Shown: piece after piece, positions 47,291 to 59,600 of the stretch | How the letters are laid out: every line of letters starts with the position of its first letter | Position numbering within the stretch: position 1 is the first letter of the stretch | From: Ectocarpus siliculosus | Taxonomy: Eukaryota; Sar; Phaeophyceae; Ectocarpales; Ectocarpaceae | Reading direction: 5' to 3' | Length of the DNA: 64,000 nt | Assembly: GCA_000310025.1 (NCBI GenBank) | Contig: FN648938.1 | Location: 451,315-515,314, forward strand | Translations under genes and position numbers: made by a program | The notes under the pieces: model-generated | Told to the model about the DNA's origin: nothing | Database searches by the model: none | What the model saw: the letters and a program-made list of their open reading frames with translations, nothing else

Positions 47291-50200
47291 TTACTTTCCC
47301 TCTAATAGGGACAGTGCCTCGTCCACGAAGTCGCCTCCGTTCTTCTTGAACTCCATGCCGGCCTTGACGGCCTCGTCGAAGGCCTTCACCACGTTCGTCC
47401 CGTCGGCCGCGGAGACGAAGAAAAAAGGGAGATCGTGCTGCTGGGCGAACTTGAAGCTCTTCTTCGTCACCTGTGGTTAGGGTACGTTTACGTTGGCGGC
47501 GTGGATTGGGCAGGGGCGATATGTTAACGGTAATGGCGCAGGTTAACTTTGAGTCTTAAGGCATTCTCACTGATCATTGATTGATCATTTGCAAATACTG
47601 GTGTAGTGGCAAGTCGTGAAGTTGCCGCCCTGCAGCCCTTCGCGCCGTGTAGTCCATAGGTAGGTGTGTCTAGATTCTTAGCACCCGCGCTAACCACCTG
47701 ACCAATGAAGAGACTTCAGTGACAGCGGGTAATATCAAGGTCTCGGGAATGGGGCCAATCAATTCCAAATCATGAATCTCTCAACGTATGTACATGAACG
47801 CGTGTGTGCATACATACATACATACATATGTGTTCTTTCGAAGGTGTACCGATTCTGGTAAAAGTCAATCGATGGATACCCTGCGAATCGGGTCCTCTCT
47901 CCACCCACAGAATTTACCCTCAACTGGGAACCTTTTGTGGCCAGGACGGGTAATTCGATGGAAGTGTCACAAGCACACATCGGATAGATCATGATCTAGA
48001 TCATCTATGGTGTAGATCAAGAGCCGGTAGTATCACAGATGATCTGTGGAGTTTTAGATCAAGAGTCGGAAACATCCACAGATGATCTATGTAGTTATAG
48101 ATCAGGAGCAGCAAACATGTGTAGATCTATCTGTCTGTGTCTATAGATCAAGAGTCGGAAACATCCACAGAAGATCTATGTAGTTATAGATCAAGAGCAG
48201 CAAACATGTTCAGATCTATTTGTGTCTATAGATCAAGAGTCGGGAACAAGGACAGATCAACAGATCGCTATAGATCAAGAGTCGGGAACAAGGACAGATC
48301 AACAGATCGCTATAGATCAAGATTCGGAAACAAGGACAGATCGACAGATCGCTTTAGATCAAGCGTAGGAAACAAGGACAGATCGACAGATTAGATCACT
48401 ATAGATCAAGCGTCGGAAACAAGGACAGATCGACAGATCGCTATAGATCAAGAGCAGCAGACAATGTTGATGTTCCGATCTGTGTCTATAGATGAGAGCC
48501 GGAAACAAGGACAGATGATCTGTGAGTTACAGATCGAGAGTGGCAAACATGTTCGGAGCTATCGATGTGCATAGATCAAGAGTCGGAATATCAATATCAC
48601 AGATGATCTGTGGATTATGGATCAAGGTTGGCATACATGTTCGGATGAATGGGAGTATGTATGTCTGCCCCGACACCACTCTGATACAATTGCACACCAA
48701 GATGTAAAGGTGAGCATTGTACAAGACGACGTAAATCTGAATGTAAATGTAAATGTGGTAGCAAAAACGTCGTGTCTACCCGCCCCCCCCCACCTCTGAA
48801 GTAGCCCGGCCGCACGAAAATTGTTGTTCGCAAAATAAACGTACCAACAGCATTGTTGTTCATGTTGTCTTCGCATCACAAATTGTTCCGTTCTCTTTAC
48901 CCAGTACCTTCTTCTGTCCGTACAAATCAAGCACTTGACGCGGTCGCCGTAGCACACACAAGAGAAGAAGCGAAAACCATGATTTTAAGCAATACGCAAA
49001 CAACAACGGCATCCGCAACGACGCAACCCCCCCCAGCCCCCGCCATTCAGATTCATGGTGATGCAATCTCGACCTCCAACGACTCGTCCGCGTATTCGTC
49101 GTTGTTGGTGTCCGGCACCACCTCGCCCACAGCGAGACTCTCCGTCTCCTCGCTTGGGTTGGAAAGCCGCCTTGGCACCGCCTTGATGCCATCCGCCTTT
49201 GACAGTTTGGGCACCTCCAGCGGGATGTACTCTTGGTTGCCGTTGAGGAACAGCAGATGTATGCCACATCGGGAGTGTGGGAGCTGTGGGCTCTCTCGAG
49301 GAGCTGACGTGGCCCGTGACACGTGGTACGAAATACCACGTGATCTGTGGTCTACAGACCAAGAGCGGAAATACACCGATGACCTGTGGTCTACTACAGA
49401 TCGAACTATCACCGATGACCTGTGGTCTACAGATGAGAGCAGCAACCATGTTCGGATCTATCTGTGTCTACATATATATGAAGAGTTGGAAACATCACGG
49501 ATGATCTGTGGTCTGCAGATCAAGAGTTGGAAATATCACAGATGATCTATGGTCTACAGATCAAGAGCAGCAGCCATGTTTGGATCTATCTTTGTCTATA
49601 GATCAGGAGTCGGAAACATCACAGATGATCTATGGTCTACAGATCAAGAGTCGGAAACATCCACAGATGATCTATGGTCGGAAACATCCACAGATGATCA
49701 GATCAAGAGCAGCAAACATGTGTAGTCTATCTGTGTCTATAGATCAGGAGTCGGAAATATCCACAGATGATCTATGTAGTTATAGATCAAGAGCAGCAAA
49801 CATGTGTAGATCTATCTGTGTCTATAGATCAGGAGTCGGAAATATCCACAGATCTATGTAGTTATAGATCAAGAGCAGCAAACATGTGTAGATCTATCTG
49901 TGTCTTTAGATTCGGAAACAAGGACAGATCAACAGATCGCTATCGATTTTGGTGATCTGCGACCGAAATGATCTACAGTGATCTATAGAGATCTGATCTA
50001 TCCGATGTGTGCAAGGTTCTTTATAGGATCGATTCCAAGAGGTGTTCTCAGGACTGACACGCATATTGTGTCCATGGAAAAATGTCCAAGTCAGGAGAAA
50101 AAATGTGCACCCAAGGAGATTCGAACCAGTACCCTGCTGACGCCATATATATGCGAAGGTGCACCGATTCTGGTAAAAGTCAATCGACGGACACCCTGCG

Positions 50201-52915
50201 AATCGGGTCCTCCTTAGGCCACTTGTTAAGCTGTCGTTTTTTGGGCTGTCTTTTTCTCAAAAAGGGACGAACCAAAAAATAATCTAGCAAAAAGATGACC
50301 CCCTTGTTACGGTGCTGGTCGATCCTTTTTGCTCATCCGCCAAAAAAAATGACCCTGCAACAAGTGCAACGGTCGTTCGTCACACAATAAGTACCTTGGC
50401 ACCGAGTTGGTTTTTCGGTGATATCTCCGCACAGAGCGAAGCATCAGCAACTGTAAAGCTATCGCCCGCGAGCTGGGTGCTTGGTCCGCCTTGTGTGGCG
50501 GCTGATCGAGACCACAGGGCAGTGGGAGGCACGGCAACTGAGGTGGCGAGAGTCAACAGCACCTTGAAAAACCCCACCGCGCCAACAACCAGCTTTTTTT
50601 GCTCTTTTTTGCCCATGCCGCAACTTTGGTTCATGGATGCTCCCTCGCCACACACTGAAACAACAGCGATGACAAAGGTATCCGCCACGAGCTATGTGTA
50701 TGGTCCGTCTTATGTGGTGGTTGATACAGACCAGGAGGCTGACGGGCGGTCAGAGGTTGTGAGCGCGAGAGTGGTGGACAAGCGGGAAAAATGACCCGCC
50801 GCGCCTCCAAGCATAGTTTTTGTTCTTTTTCCCGTGTTGCAACTTTGGTTCATCGATGCTCCCTCGTCACACACCGAAGCAACAGCGATGACAAAGGTAT
50901 CCGCCATGAGCTGTGCGTCTGATTCGTCTTGTGTGGTGATTGATACAGACCAGGACGCTATAGGTCGCCCAGAAGTTGGGTTCGCAAAAGTTGACTGTGC
51001 ACCAAAAAGACCCACCGCTGGTGCGTCCAGGCTCTTTCGGCTCGTTTGCCGCTTGTTTGCCGCACACATCGGGTTGTCCACCTGGTCAGCCGAATGACAA
51101 CATTACGTCTATCGCCGAGGCTACTGACTCCGTACCAGTCACATGACACGACTCGTGCGAATACTGTTAGAGTTTGCGGGGATCATCCGTCGAGATATTC
51201 AAGTTTGTGGGCAAGTGTCATGTGTTGTGACAGAAAAAGGGCAACAAAAAAAAGACTGTCCCATCCTGTCACAAAGTTGCCCGAAAAGAGACAGGATGGC
51301 GCTGTCTTTTTCTTCTGTCCCTTTTTCGAAGGTCCAAAAATGCAAAAAAAGACAACGTAACAAGTGGTTCTTTGGCCAGCTGTCCCTTTTGGAGAAAAAG
51401 ACAGCCCAAAGAAGGACAGCTTAACAAGTGGCCTTAACAACTTCTCTCCCGCTCGCTCTCGCTCTCATTTGTTTTTTTGGCGCAAAAACCAAATCTGACA
51501 GTCCAGCCTAGACCCAAAAGGGTTAAACATTTTTGGGAGCAGGTGGCCGTGACGACGGTGTTTTGAAGACTACCACCGGGGATTTCGTCGAATACTTCGA
51601 AGTACTGTAATATTATGGTGATACACGTGCTCGTCACGTAGGTACGCATTTACACTCTTCCGGTGAGATCCTCGGTTTCCGTGAAACCACCTCGTAATGT
51701 TGAGGCGCTAGTTCTGTAGGCACGGCGTACAATCATTTGAGAAGTTTTTGTAATTACGAAGGAGCCTTAGCGACACGGTTCGAGCCGATACACTCCTCTA
51801 TTGGCCCACCTGGTAGTCAACATCTATCTTGTTGGCGATAAGCAGGCAAGGGATGCTCTCCGAGTACTGCCGCAGCTCCCCGTACCAGTCCGAAAGGTTC
51901 TTGTACGTCGCCTTTCGAGTCACGTCGAAAACCATGATGCAAGCGTGCGCCCGGTAGTAGTACGAAGGGTGCATGCTGCTAAACCGTTCCTGTCCCGCGG
52001 TGTCCCAGAAATCTGCGCCCGCCCACCGTCCGCCACGTCCAAAAGAAACAGTCCGGCAAAAAACAGACCCGGTGCGATTAGACCTGCGTGTTTCGCGGTT
52101 GCTTCTTGCAGGCATTCGTAGACTGCCCGAGGACGAACTCAGGGCGTGGCTCAGCTTTATGCACGTTTGACAGACGCACACCGTTTTCCTGGTTACCCCG
52201 CTGTCAAAGGTACACAGAAAACGTATCCGCGAGGAGGGAGTGTATCCGAGAGACGAGTGGTGGAGCATTTTCTTGCCTACTCTGATCACCACCGCCGTCT
52301 ACCACTACACAAAAAAAAAATCAACACGAAGAGAGCACGGTAAAAAGGTGGTCTACACTGCTCCTGTACAGTACAGTCGACCAACAAATTATTTGTCCTC
52401 TTCACCAACTTTGACCTCGACGCCGTCATCCAGCTTAGCATTCTTCCGGAATAACGTCAGCGCGAATGTAGACAGCTGCCGGGGGTTGTATTCGTCCATC
52501 AGGTACCGCTCCACTAGCTTTGACTTCCCCACGGCAGAGTCTCCCAGGAGGATAACCTTGTGTACATACCACACGACACGCATGAACAAAATAACATCAT
52601 CGTTTGCCTACAATTGCAGTCTGGAAGTTCCAGGGCGTCCTGCAGAAGTGCTGCTACATTATTACATGTAGAATCATCGGCCTTACAGGGAGCAGTAGAT
52701 TCAGGGGTAGATACCGGACCTGAGAGAACCTTGTGCCAGGCGCTCGTTGTACGTTTTGCAGTGGACGGACCAACCAGGCCGCAGTACCACAACGACCACT
52801 TACAGTTGCACCATCAACGGCCAGCGGCCATGACATCGATAGCAACAGCCGAGAGAAGCCCCTCCCTTCACACCTTCAGATCCGGGTCCTCTAGGTCCTC
52901 ATCACCATCCTCCAT
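47291..52915 (-). CDS. RABL2: RABL2 small GTPase
   Basis: Rab-like GTPase that in animals binds the IFT-B complex at the ciliary base and helps start intraflagellar transport. Four exons: 52915-52874, 52556-52406, 52012-51810, 47470-47291. Phases are 0, 1 and 2-to-0 consistent, all GT-AG, giving 191 residues (human about 228). The start MEDGDEDLEDPDLK is short and acidic, as in RABL2. Nucleotide-binding motifs are complete: P-loop GDSAVGKSKL, switch II DFWDTAGQERF, NKID, and VSAADGTNVV. The family-typical stretches LMDEYNPRQLSTFALTL and SYYYRAHACIMVFDV are present. The C-terminus (FVDEALSLLEGK) lacks a prenylation cysteine, as expected for RABL2, and lacks the acidic tail of animal proteins. 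Intron 3 is 4.3 kb and full of repeats. It lies head to head with the EF-hand gene. Confidence 0.93.
47837..47900. repeat. Direct repeat bordering the intron arrays, left copy
   Basis: CCGATTCTGGTAAAAGTCAA and CCCTGCGAATCGGGTCCTC recur at 50,160-50,213 with few changes. The two copies bracket the tandem arrays. Confidence 0.9.
47995..48640. repeat. Tandem repeat array 1 (AGATCAAGAGTCGGAAACA family)
   Basis: Irregular units of about 40-60 bp share TATAGATCAAGAG, TCGGAAACA or GCAGCAAACATG, and ACAGATGATCTATG. Several units are shorter (CTATAGATCAAG ... GGACAGATC). Open frames here are repeat artefacts. Confidence 0.9.
49053..49250 (-). other. Orphan coding-like segment inside RABL2 intron 3
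   Basis: It reads LNGNQEYIPLEVPKLSKADG, then RRLSNPSEETESLAVGEVVP and TNNDEYADESLEVEIASP, closing at a TGA (49053-49055). Codon use is exon-like (GC-rich third positions), and a possible acceptor (CAACCAAG) precedes EYIPL. It cannot sit between RABL2 exons 3 and 4, which join perfectly without it. It may be an alternative 3' terminal exon giving an acidic tail similar in character to animal RABL2, or an exon of a nested gene. Confidence 0.4.
49325..49985. repeat. Tandem repeat array 2, same family
   Basis: Same units as array 1, including ATCAAGAGTCGGAAACATC and ACAGATGATCTATGGTC. It is separated from array 1 by about 700 bp holding the orphan coding-like segment. Confidence 0.9.
50155..50213. 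repeat. Direct repeat bordering the intron arrays, right copy
   Basis: Counterpart of the copy at 47,837-47,900. It ends immediately beside the TTA target duplication of the inserted DNA transposon. Confidence 0.9.
50217..50272 (+). repeat. Left terminal inverted repeat
   Basis: Pairs with 51378-51433, with a few mismatches and one or two single-base indels in the T/A-rich middle. Confidence 0.85.
50380..51081 (-). pseudogene. Three tandem coding-like repeats carried by the transposon
   Basis: On minus, three units of about 210 bp encode related peptides. Copy one: RPIASWSVSITTQDESDAQL then ADTFVIAVASVCDEGASMNQ. Copy two: RPSASWSVSTTT, two stops, then ADTFVIAVVSVCGEGASMNQ. Copy three: TALWSRSAATQGGPSTQLAG then SFTVADASLC. 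Where copies one and three have Gln codons (CAA, CAG), copy two has TAA and TAG, as two C-to-T changes would give. The plus strand is also partly open. I do not recognise the fold. Confidence 0.55.
51378..51433 (-). repeat. Right terminal inverted repeat
   Basis: Reverse complement of the left terminus. Ends GCTTAACAAGTGGCC and is followed by TTA. Confidence 0.85.
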
Positions 52916-53615
52916 GTGGTCCTTACCCTCCGTTTTTCGTTCAGACATTGCTTTGGATCCACCCCCGCACGCCCTTTTTCACAGAAGATACCGTTCGGTT
53001 TGGGTGCCCCGCTCGCCAGGTTTGTGCGCTGGGTTGTCGCCTCCGGTAGCAAGAGGGATCGTGCACTTGTACACGTGGAAGGTTTTCTTGCAACAACGAC
53101 GTCGAAAAGCTTGCAGGGTAGGTGGCTCGAGGTTGCACGAGATCACGATGGACTTCTGACAGCAGTAGCAGGTAGACGAGATCACGAGATCACGCCGCAA
53201 ATCGGGGGGTCTCGTGGATGTGACCACCCCCCCCGTTGCTGGCTGTGTCTGTAGCACCAACCGCAACACTCCCTGTGCAACCAAACGATGCCAAGTGCGC
53301 CAGCAACAAGGAGGAAGGATCTGAATGTTTGTCGTGCTCACGAGCGCCCGTTCTTCCCTCGTGCCTCGTGTGTTTTGATGTCAGTGCGAAACGTTCGTAT
53401 GCATGTGTGAGTAGATAAGGAGACAGCGCGAGAGGAGAGAGAAAAGAAAGTGTTGAGAGCGTGGCCGCCCGATCCCCCCGCGTGTAGACTTGGTGCGCAC
53501 CGAACCGGCACAGAAGGGGGCAGCGAACCATACGCGAAACGAAACAAATTTCTGCTGCGCTCAAGTACACCTACACGCCGCTTTGTCCTCAGCAGCGACG
53601 AGCTGCACTAAGGGC
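52916..53615. promoter_or_regulatory. Presumed bidirectional promoter, RABL2 / EF-hand gene
   Basis: 700 bp separate the divergent start codons at 52915 and 53616. No TATA box or known ciliary X-box was recognised by eye. The role is inferred from gene arrangement only. Confidence 0.5.
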
Positions 53616-56600
53616 ATGACGGCGTCACAGGCTCTTGGTTCTGCCGGAAATCCTCTTAATAAACTTACCTACCCGTCCTTGATGCAGCATAATACTTTGG
53701 AGGTTGACGATGGCGATGAGCCGATCATGATGAAGGTGACATATACTCTAGCCGCACCACAAAGACTGGATCATTGTACATACTGCCTACATTGACTAGA
53801 CTAATGGAGCACGGACGCACGGTGAATACGATGTAGTCTAGAACGCTTGTGGCATGTGGAGAGGCCCCTCATTGGTCCTGTGAAATACTGTAGTCAATGT
53901 CCCAGAGTTGAAAGTTGAAAGGAACGCCGGTGTTATTACTACTGCTGTAGACTACATGATTAGTTGTCCGTTGAATGCTTGCTGCAGTCGGAACCATCTG
54001 TGGATGATGTGAACAATGTGTGTGAGTCACTGATGTCGTCTATGCACAAATTTTTCGGGTCATGTTTTACGCGGGAACGTCAGGGCGAACGCGCGTCAGG
54101 CGAAATTCCAGCCAGCTGTCAATGGCAGAGAAACACGGATGAATCACAAAGAAAGCAGCGTGCTGAATGAACCCAGTGCCCGTTCTACTGTACATAGAGT
54201 TCTTTCAAGGCAGAAGCAGGTCGTTCGTCCTTCTTTTCTTCGATCTGACCACCACAAGCAACCACAAGAAGTGGCTGCACTCAACTGAAACGACAATGTA
54301 CATCCTACAAAGTGAATGCCACGGCTTTTTTTTGCCTCTGGTTCTACATCGCACGCCCTTATTCGCATGTCTCACTTCTGTCTGTCTGTCTGCCTGCCTG
54401 TCTGTCTCGCTCTCTCTCTATTTCTCCGTTCCGAAAAAGGGTCATGATGGCATGGTACGACCCCTCAAGGATAAGCTTCGCACACTTTGCAAGCAGAGGC
54501 GGATTCGGCTGCAAGAGTTTTTCAAGCCATATGACGTACATCACAACAAAAAGGTAGTACGCGGCGAGTTTGAAACCGACCACAAATAAATGCGTGTATG
54601 AACGTTGGCAATGTTGTCATTCGTTGCGTCGTTTCTTCTGATGTGCATGGTCTATAGCGCCAACTGGAAGTCTCTCTTGCACTGCAACAGCACAGACGGC
54701 GCGAGCTCGTTTCTGCTAATGTACGTCATACGTTGTGCGGAGTGTACTTTCTAAACGAACCCTCCGATCGGTACTGCCGTTCGGTCGGTGGATATCTGAC
54801 CCACGACGTCAACCCACTATTTCTAGAATAGACGGAAGAACACGCTTATTCCACTCCTTGAAACCCCCAGCGGACCATCGCTTGGTGGCAGGGGCGATGT
54901 TAACGCTTCTTTCTTCAACGAAAACATGTTTTGAATTATGCAATTGCTCTTCCTGTGGTTGAACAGGTGTCCAAAGGGCAGTTCCGACGCGCCCTCGACC
55001 AAGCCGGCCTAACGGCGCCGGCAAGGGGCGCTCCTCCCTCGGACCTTCTGACCGTACAGGAGGTTGAGGTGCTAGTTAAGCGCTACGAGGTAAAGGGTGA
55101 CGCGAGGGCTGGCGCTATCGGCGAAGGGGTGGTGAACTATTGGAAGCTGTGCGAGCAGGTCGAGAAGGTGCGCCTACCTGGTGGACAAAGATGTGTATTT
55201 AGAATGTCTGCACCACGTTTAGCAACTGACATCAAATCACTAGACCAGTCAGCGCTGACTGGTCTAATGTGTTCTGGTTTGATTTCGGATGCTAAGCACC
55301 ATTACTGTCTACTGCTGACTGATGTGATCGCCGGAAGAGGGCTCACTCCTGTTTGGTTCGCCGATAAACGTACAAGCAGCCACACAAACGAAGAGCCGCT
55401 TAGGCCCAAATACAGAATGAGAAAGTCCATTGTCCGGCACAGAATGCATCCGCTTTCGTGACGGGTAAACATTTATGCGGTCAGGTAGGAGGATAACATG
55501 CCCGCTGTGGGCAATACGGAACCCCGGCGATACCTCGGTCATGACCACGCAGCGCAACGCGCAATAGCTCTTGCACGCACACAAGGAAGGTTTTGTGATG
55601 TGTGATGACAATATCTCAAGGTTTCGCTGGGTTCAGGTTTTCACTCGCCGAGGGCTCGAGAAGAACCCTACCCTGGATGTCAAGCTATCCCTAGAAGACC
55701 GACCGGGGTCTGGGTATGGGGTACACCGCCCGGGACTCTCCACCCAGGAGGCGGACCAAGTGGCCACGCTGCTGGGACGGGTCAGGTTGTTTTCGGCTAC
55801 GGAGGGCCTAATCGTGAAGGTGAGGCACCGGCCTTATATTTTCTTTTCTTCGCACTCGCAGGATGCTGCTGCTGTGGGACTTGGCCTTGAAGCATTGCAG
55901 TCTGTGCGCCGTTATTGTAGGGATGCTATGGTTGACACGGTCTCGAGATTCTTACGGGGGAGCCTGCGTTCGTCTGATGCCTTGACTGATGCTGTTTTTT
56001 TTGCCGGGTTTCTGCCGCTGATTTTTTCGCCGACGGCGGTGACTGTGACGTTTTCGTAGTATGGTGTGATTCGCTGCGTGCGAGCATGCATGCCTCGCCA
56101 AGCCCCATCTAGCCTGAACGCCGCCCTCACCCTCGTTTGGCAAACTCCAGTCCCTGTTTGAGACGTTCGACAAGAGGCACAGCGGTAGGGTCACGAGCCC
56201 TATCTTCCTACGGCAGCTGGACTCTATGTTCAAGGGAAGGCTGTCCAAAGAGGAAGCCAGGCGAGGAAAATGACAAGAGTAGCATCAGACGGAAAGATTG
56301 GGGGCGAGTCGCGATTTTGTGGGGGGGGGTACATGGGGAAATACACCGAAGTTCGAGAATGTGCTATGCCGTTCGAACCAGAAGCTGTGTTGTCTTCAAT
56401 ATTCGTCAGCTGGTTTGTACACCCTAAGAGTCCGAAAATGAGGAAAAATCTCTTCCGATCCATGATTTGAGTTACGTATGCCCCCCCTTCCCTCGCACGG
56501 CACACACATGGCAAGACGTGGCCACAATGTTTCACGCGGTCTTGCACCCCCCTGCGGGCTCCCTGTGTCTCATGCCATCGACCTGAAATGACACGCTTCC

Positions 56601-59600
56601 TGTGGCGTTGTGCCGGATTCAACAAAAACCTCTCACGAAACAAGGTTGCTGCTACGGGCATACCAGACTCGAGACGGCAGCGTGAGCTACAGAGCGATGC
56701 ACGCAGATTGCGACGACGCTTCGGGTTCTGCACCTAGTGGTATTGGTCCTGTTGCTGCCGATGCTGGTGCCACCGATGTTGTACCGGTCCAACAGCAGCA
56801 GCAGCAGCAGCAACAGCACCGACAGGGACATTGCACGCAGCTGCAGAAACAACGTCTCGCTCCTACAGAGGGGGCTGGAACGGCTGACGGAACGACCGCG
56901 TGCCTTTCTCCTGACGGGTGCGTCCACAGAACCTTGCGCACACTACGTAAAACTAACTGCAGTTGCATAACTATTCGCGATGACAGCTCCCACTACAGAC
57001 GACATCATATGCGGCCTTCTCTCCTGTGGTTGGTGGCACCTAGCATGTGGTGAGTTTATGAGCGTGAGTAGTCACCTACGTTTTTCTATCACACCACTAC
57101 TCCCGCTTTCTGAGTTAACATTGCCAGTGTTTGCTGAACTTTCCCTCTCGAAACCCTCTCCAACCAGTGAAATAAGCCAAGGGTCGGTTGAGGCCGACGC
57201 AGAGGACTTCGACGACGGCTCTTCCATCAACAGCTCCGTCACGGGTTTCCCAACTCGCGGCGCCGTGGGTTTTATGGTGAGGAAGGTTTGTTTTCTCGGG
57301 AATGACGCAGCAGCAGAGTTGGGGTGCGGGGATGGGGGCCGTGCAGCATACGTCGCACAGCCCGCCTTCGTTTGGGCCTTGGTTTTGCCCGTCCAAAACG
57401 CTTGGACATCCCACCGCGTCGTACCTCCCAACACGACGCATCACACGAATGTATTTGCGACTGGTTAACTATCGTTGATCAGACGGAAGCACCGTCCCAG
57501 ACGGAAGAACCATCCTGGTCCCCAGCCGCCATCACCCACCAGCCCCCCCAAAAGGTGGTGCGGACAATCGCCCCTCCTTTGTACACGATCACTAAACACG
57601 TCTGATCCTCTCGTCGTCGACGTCTGCCTGTGCCGGACATCTTCCAGGTGGGCGAGGAGCAGGGTTCCGGCTCTCCCGTGTCTGGGCGCGGGATAGCGGC
57701 TGGCTGCGGCGTTGGGTGGCGGCGGGCAAGGGGGCGAACCGACGGGACGGGGACGGCTCCGCCACCGAAAGACTCCTTGCCGATCGAACGGAAGATGGCG
57801 TCTAAGGTTCGTAATATAATGCCAAACAGACCTATGTGAGTGCTTTCATATCATGGAATCTTGCAGGGCGTTGGGTGGAGTGTGCCACACGCTCGCGCGT
57901 TCGTTGTCTATTGTTGTTAGGGTCGATGTGCCGAAGGCGTTTGGTACACACAGCTTGTGTATTTCGCTCACTGGAACGCTGTCAGTCTGTTCGAAGCACG
58001 GGGTATTCGACGAGCTCTGCGTCATTCGCCGCTGCTGGACATGATGGGGTGTCATCCCAACTCAATGTGGTGCTCAATGACGATCTGTACAGCGTCTCGC
58101 CATCTCCCCTAGTCCCTACCTTGCCCCGGTTTACTCACCGAACGGTGTGCTTGCTTTCTGCAAGGTGGTCTACCACCGGCTGATCCCCGAGGACGCCTAC
58201 GCGCCGTACGACCCTACACGTTCTGGGTCGGTGACTGAGTCCGTGTTTCGGCGCGGACTCTCGGACGCATTTCGCCTGCCTTTCAGCGACGACCAACTCG
58301 ACACCCTCACCAGGCGGTATCGGCACGGCGAGAATAAGGTGAGAGGAACACCAAAGGGAAACATAAACAGTGTAGAGGGACAGTCGGGGGGGGGGGGGGG
58401 GTGAGAGTATGCGTTGCCTCATCGTCTCTCAACCCACTCTCGCCCGTCACTTCCCAATACATTCCTCTTGTCTCTCCATGTATACCTCCGTCTCTCTTCT
58501 TTCTCGCTCTTTCTCTGTCCTTGCCTTGTGCCTTGTCTCTCAGGTTAGCTTCCTTAATCTGTGCGAGCACGTGTATGCCATCGCTGACAACACCGTCGTT
58601 GGTTTCGGCCGCCAGCACCAGCACCAGTACCCACAGCAGCACGAGCGCGAGCAGCAGCAGCAACAACGGCAGGAGGGGGGCGTGGTCGAGGAGAGTGCGA
58701 GAGAGAGAGAAACGATCGACAAAGCGTTGGAAGAGGTATAAACGTACAAAAAAGACCGATTCCCTTGTCTCTCTTAACTTCTGTCTTCACCTATCTACCC
58801 CCTACTTTCTCACCACTTGGGGGCGTACTCACGTAAGCCCCAGAAATCCGGGCTTGAGACAGAGGCGACACACGAAACAACGGGAAGCAGCTGCGCAGCG
58901 AACGAGCAGCCCCATCGATTTTCTGCTGAGCTATATGCACCCCCCTTTCCACTCATTTATCCTACCACCGCGCCCCACACCCCACCCCTATTCTCCAGTC
59001 AATTGTCGTGTTTCAAACTCCATTGTCCGCTCTTCCTCAGCGTCACCGCAATCCTCAAGTACCAAACCTCGACCCCGTGCATTTCCCTTTCTAACGGCGC
59101 AGATCCGCGCGACGCTGCGCAGACGCCGTCTTTCAATCCAGCCCGGTTTCCAGGAGTTCGACAGGAAGAATGAAGGGCATGTCTCGGTGGGCCAACTGGC
59201 GCGGGTTCTCTGTTCATTTGGCGTCCTTCCCGCGGATCACCACACTCAGGAGTTGCTGTCGAAGAGGTGCGTTCTTTGCGTCTCGCCGATCGTCGGTCAT
59301 TAGAGGAGGTGATGCTTATTACCGCCGTGGCAGTGGAGGTGGTGGAACTCGTTTTCCTCGCGGAAGTGACGGGGTGCGCAGTGTACTCGAAGCTGTCTCC
59401 TCCCCTCCCTTTTTTCTTTCTCCCACTTTTTAGTGCCAGCCCATCTTGCATACACATACAACATCACCCGACAGAACCCCAACCCTCCTCTTCGCGCCAG
59501 GTACGCCGCCACCGACGACCCGAGGCACCCCACCGGCGTGTTCATCGCCTACCGACACCTCCTCGAGGACCTCGGCGAAGGGGCTCGGGGATCGCCTGGT

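Larger units (their letters stand above)
50217..51433. mobile_element. TIR DNA transposon with TTA target duplication, PIF/Harbinger-like
   Basis: The ends are inverted repeats: GGCCACTTGTTAAGCTGTC at the left and its complement GACAGCTTAACAAGTGGCC at the right. Imperfect pairing extends to about 55 bp (GGGCTGTCTTTTTCTC on the left also matches). TTA stands directly outside each end (50214-50216 and 51434-51436). A 3-bp TTA duplication with ends starting GG is typical of the PIF/Harbinger superfamily. No transposase is encoded in 1,217 bp, so it is non-autonomous. It lies in RABL2 intron 3. Confidence 0.8.

Noticed and set aside
48137-48394. 85-residue repetitive frame (RSRVGNKDRSTD)
   Set aside because: It is translation of the tandem array, with no start context or splice partners.
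47995-49985. CRISPR-like regular repeats
   Set aside because: Units are contiguous and irregular in length with no unique spacers, and lie in a eukaryotic intron: a minisatellite.
50093-50165. tRNA-like gene on minus (GGTTCGAATCTCC resembles a B box)
   Set aside because: There is no A box or D arm, the T stem pairs poorly, and the length between the GTGCAC ends is too short. At most it is a degraded tRNA-derived fragment.
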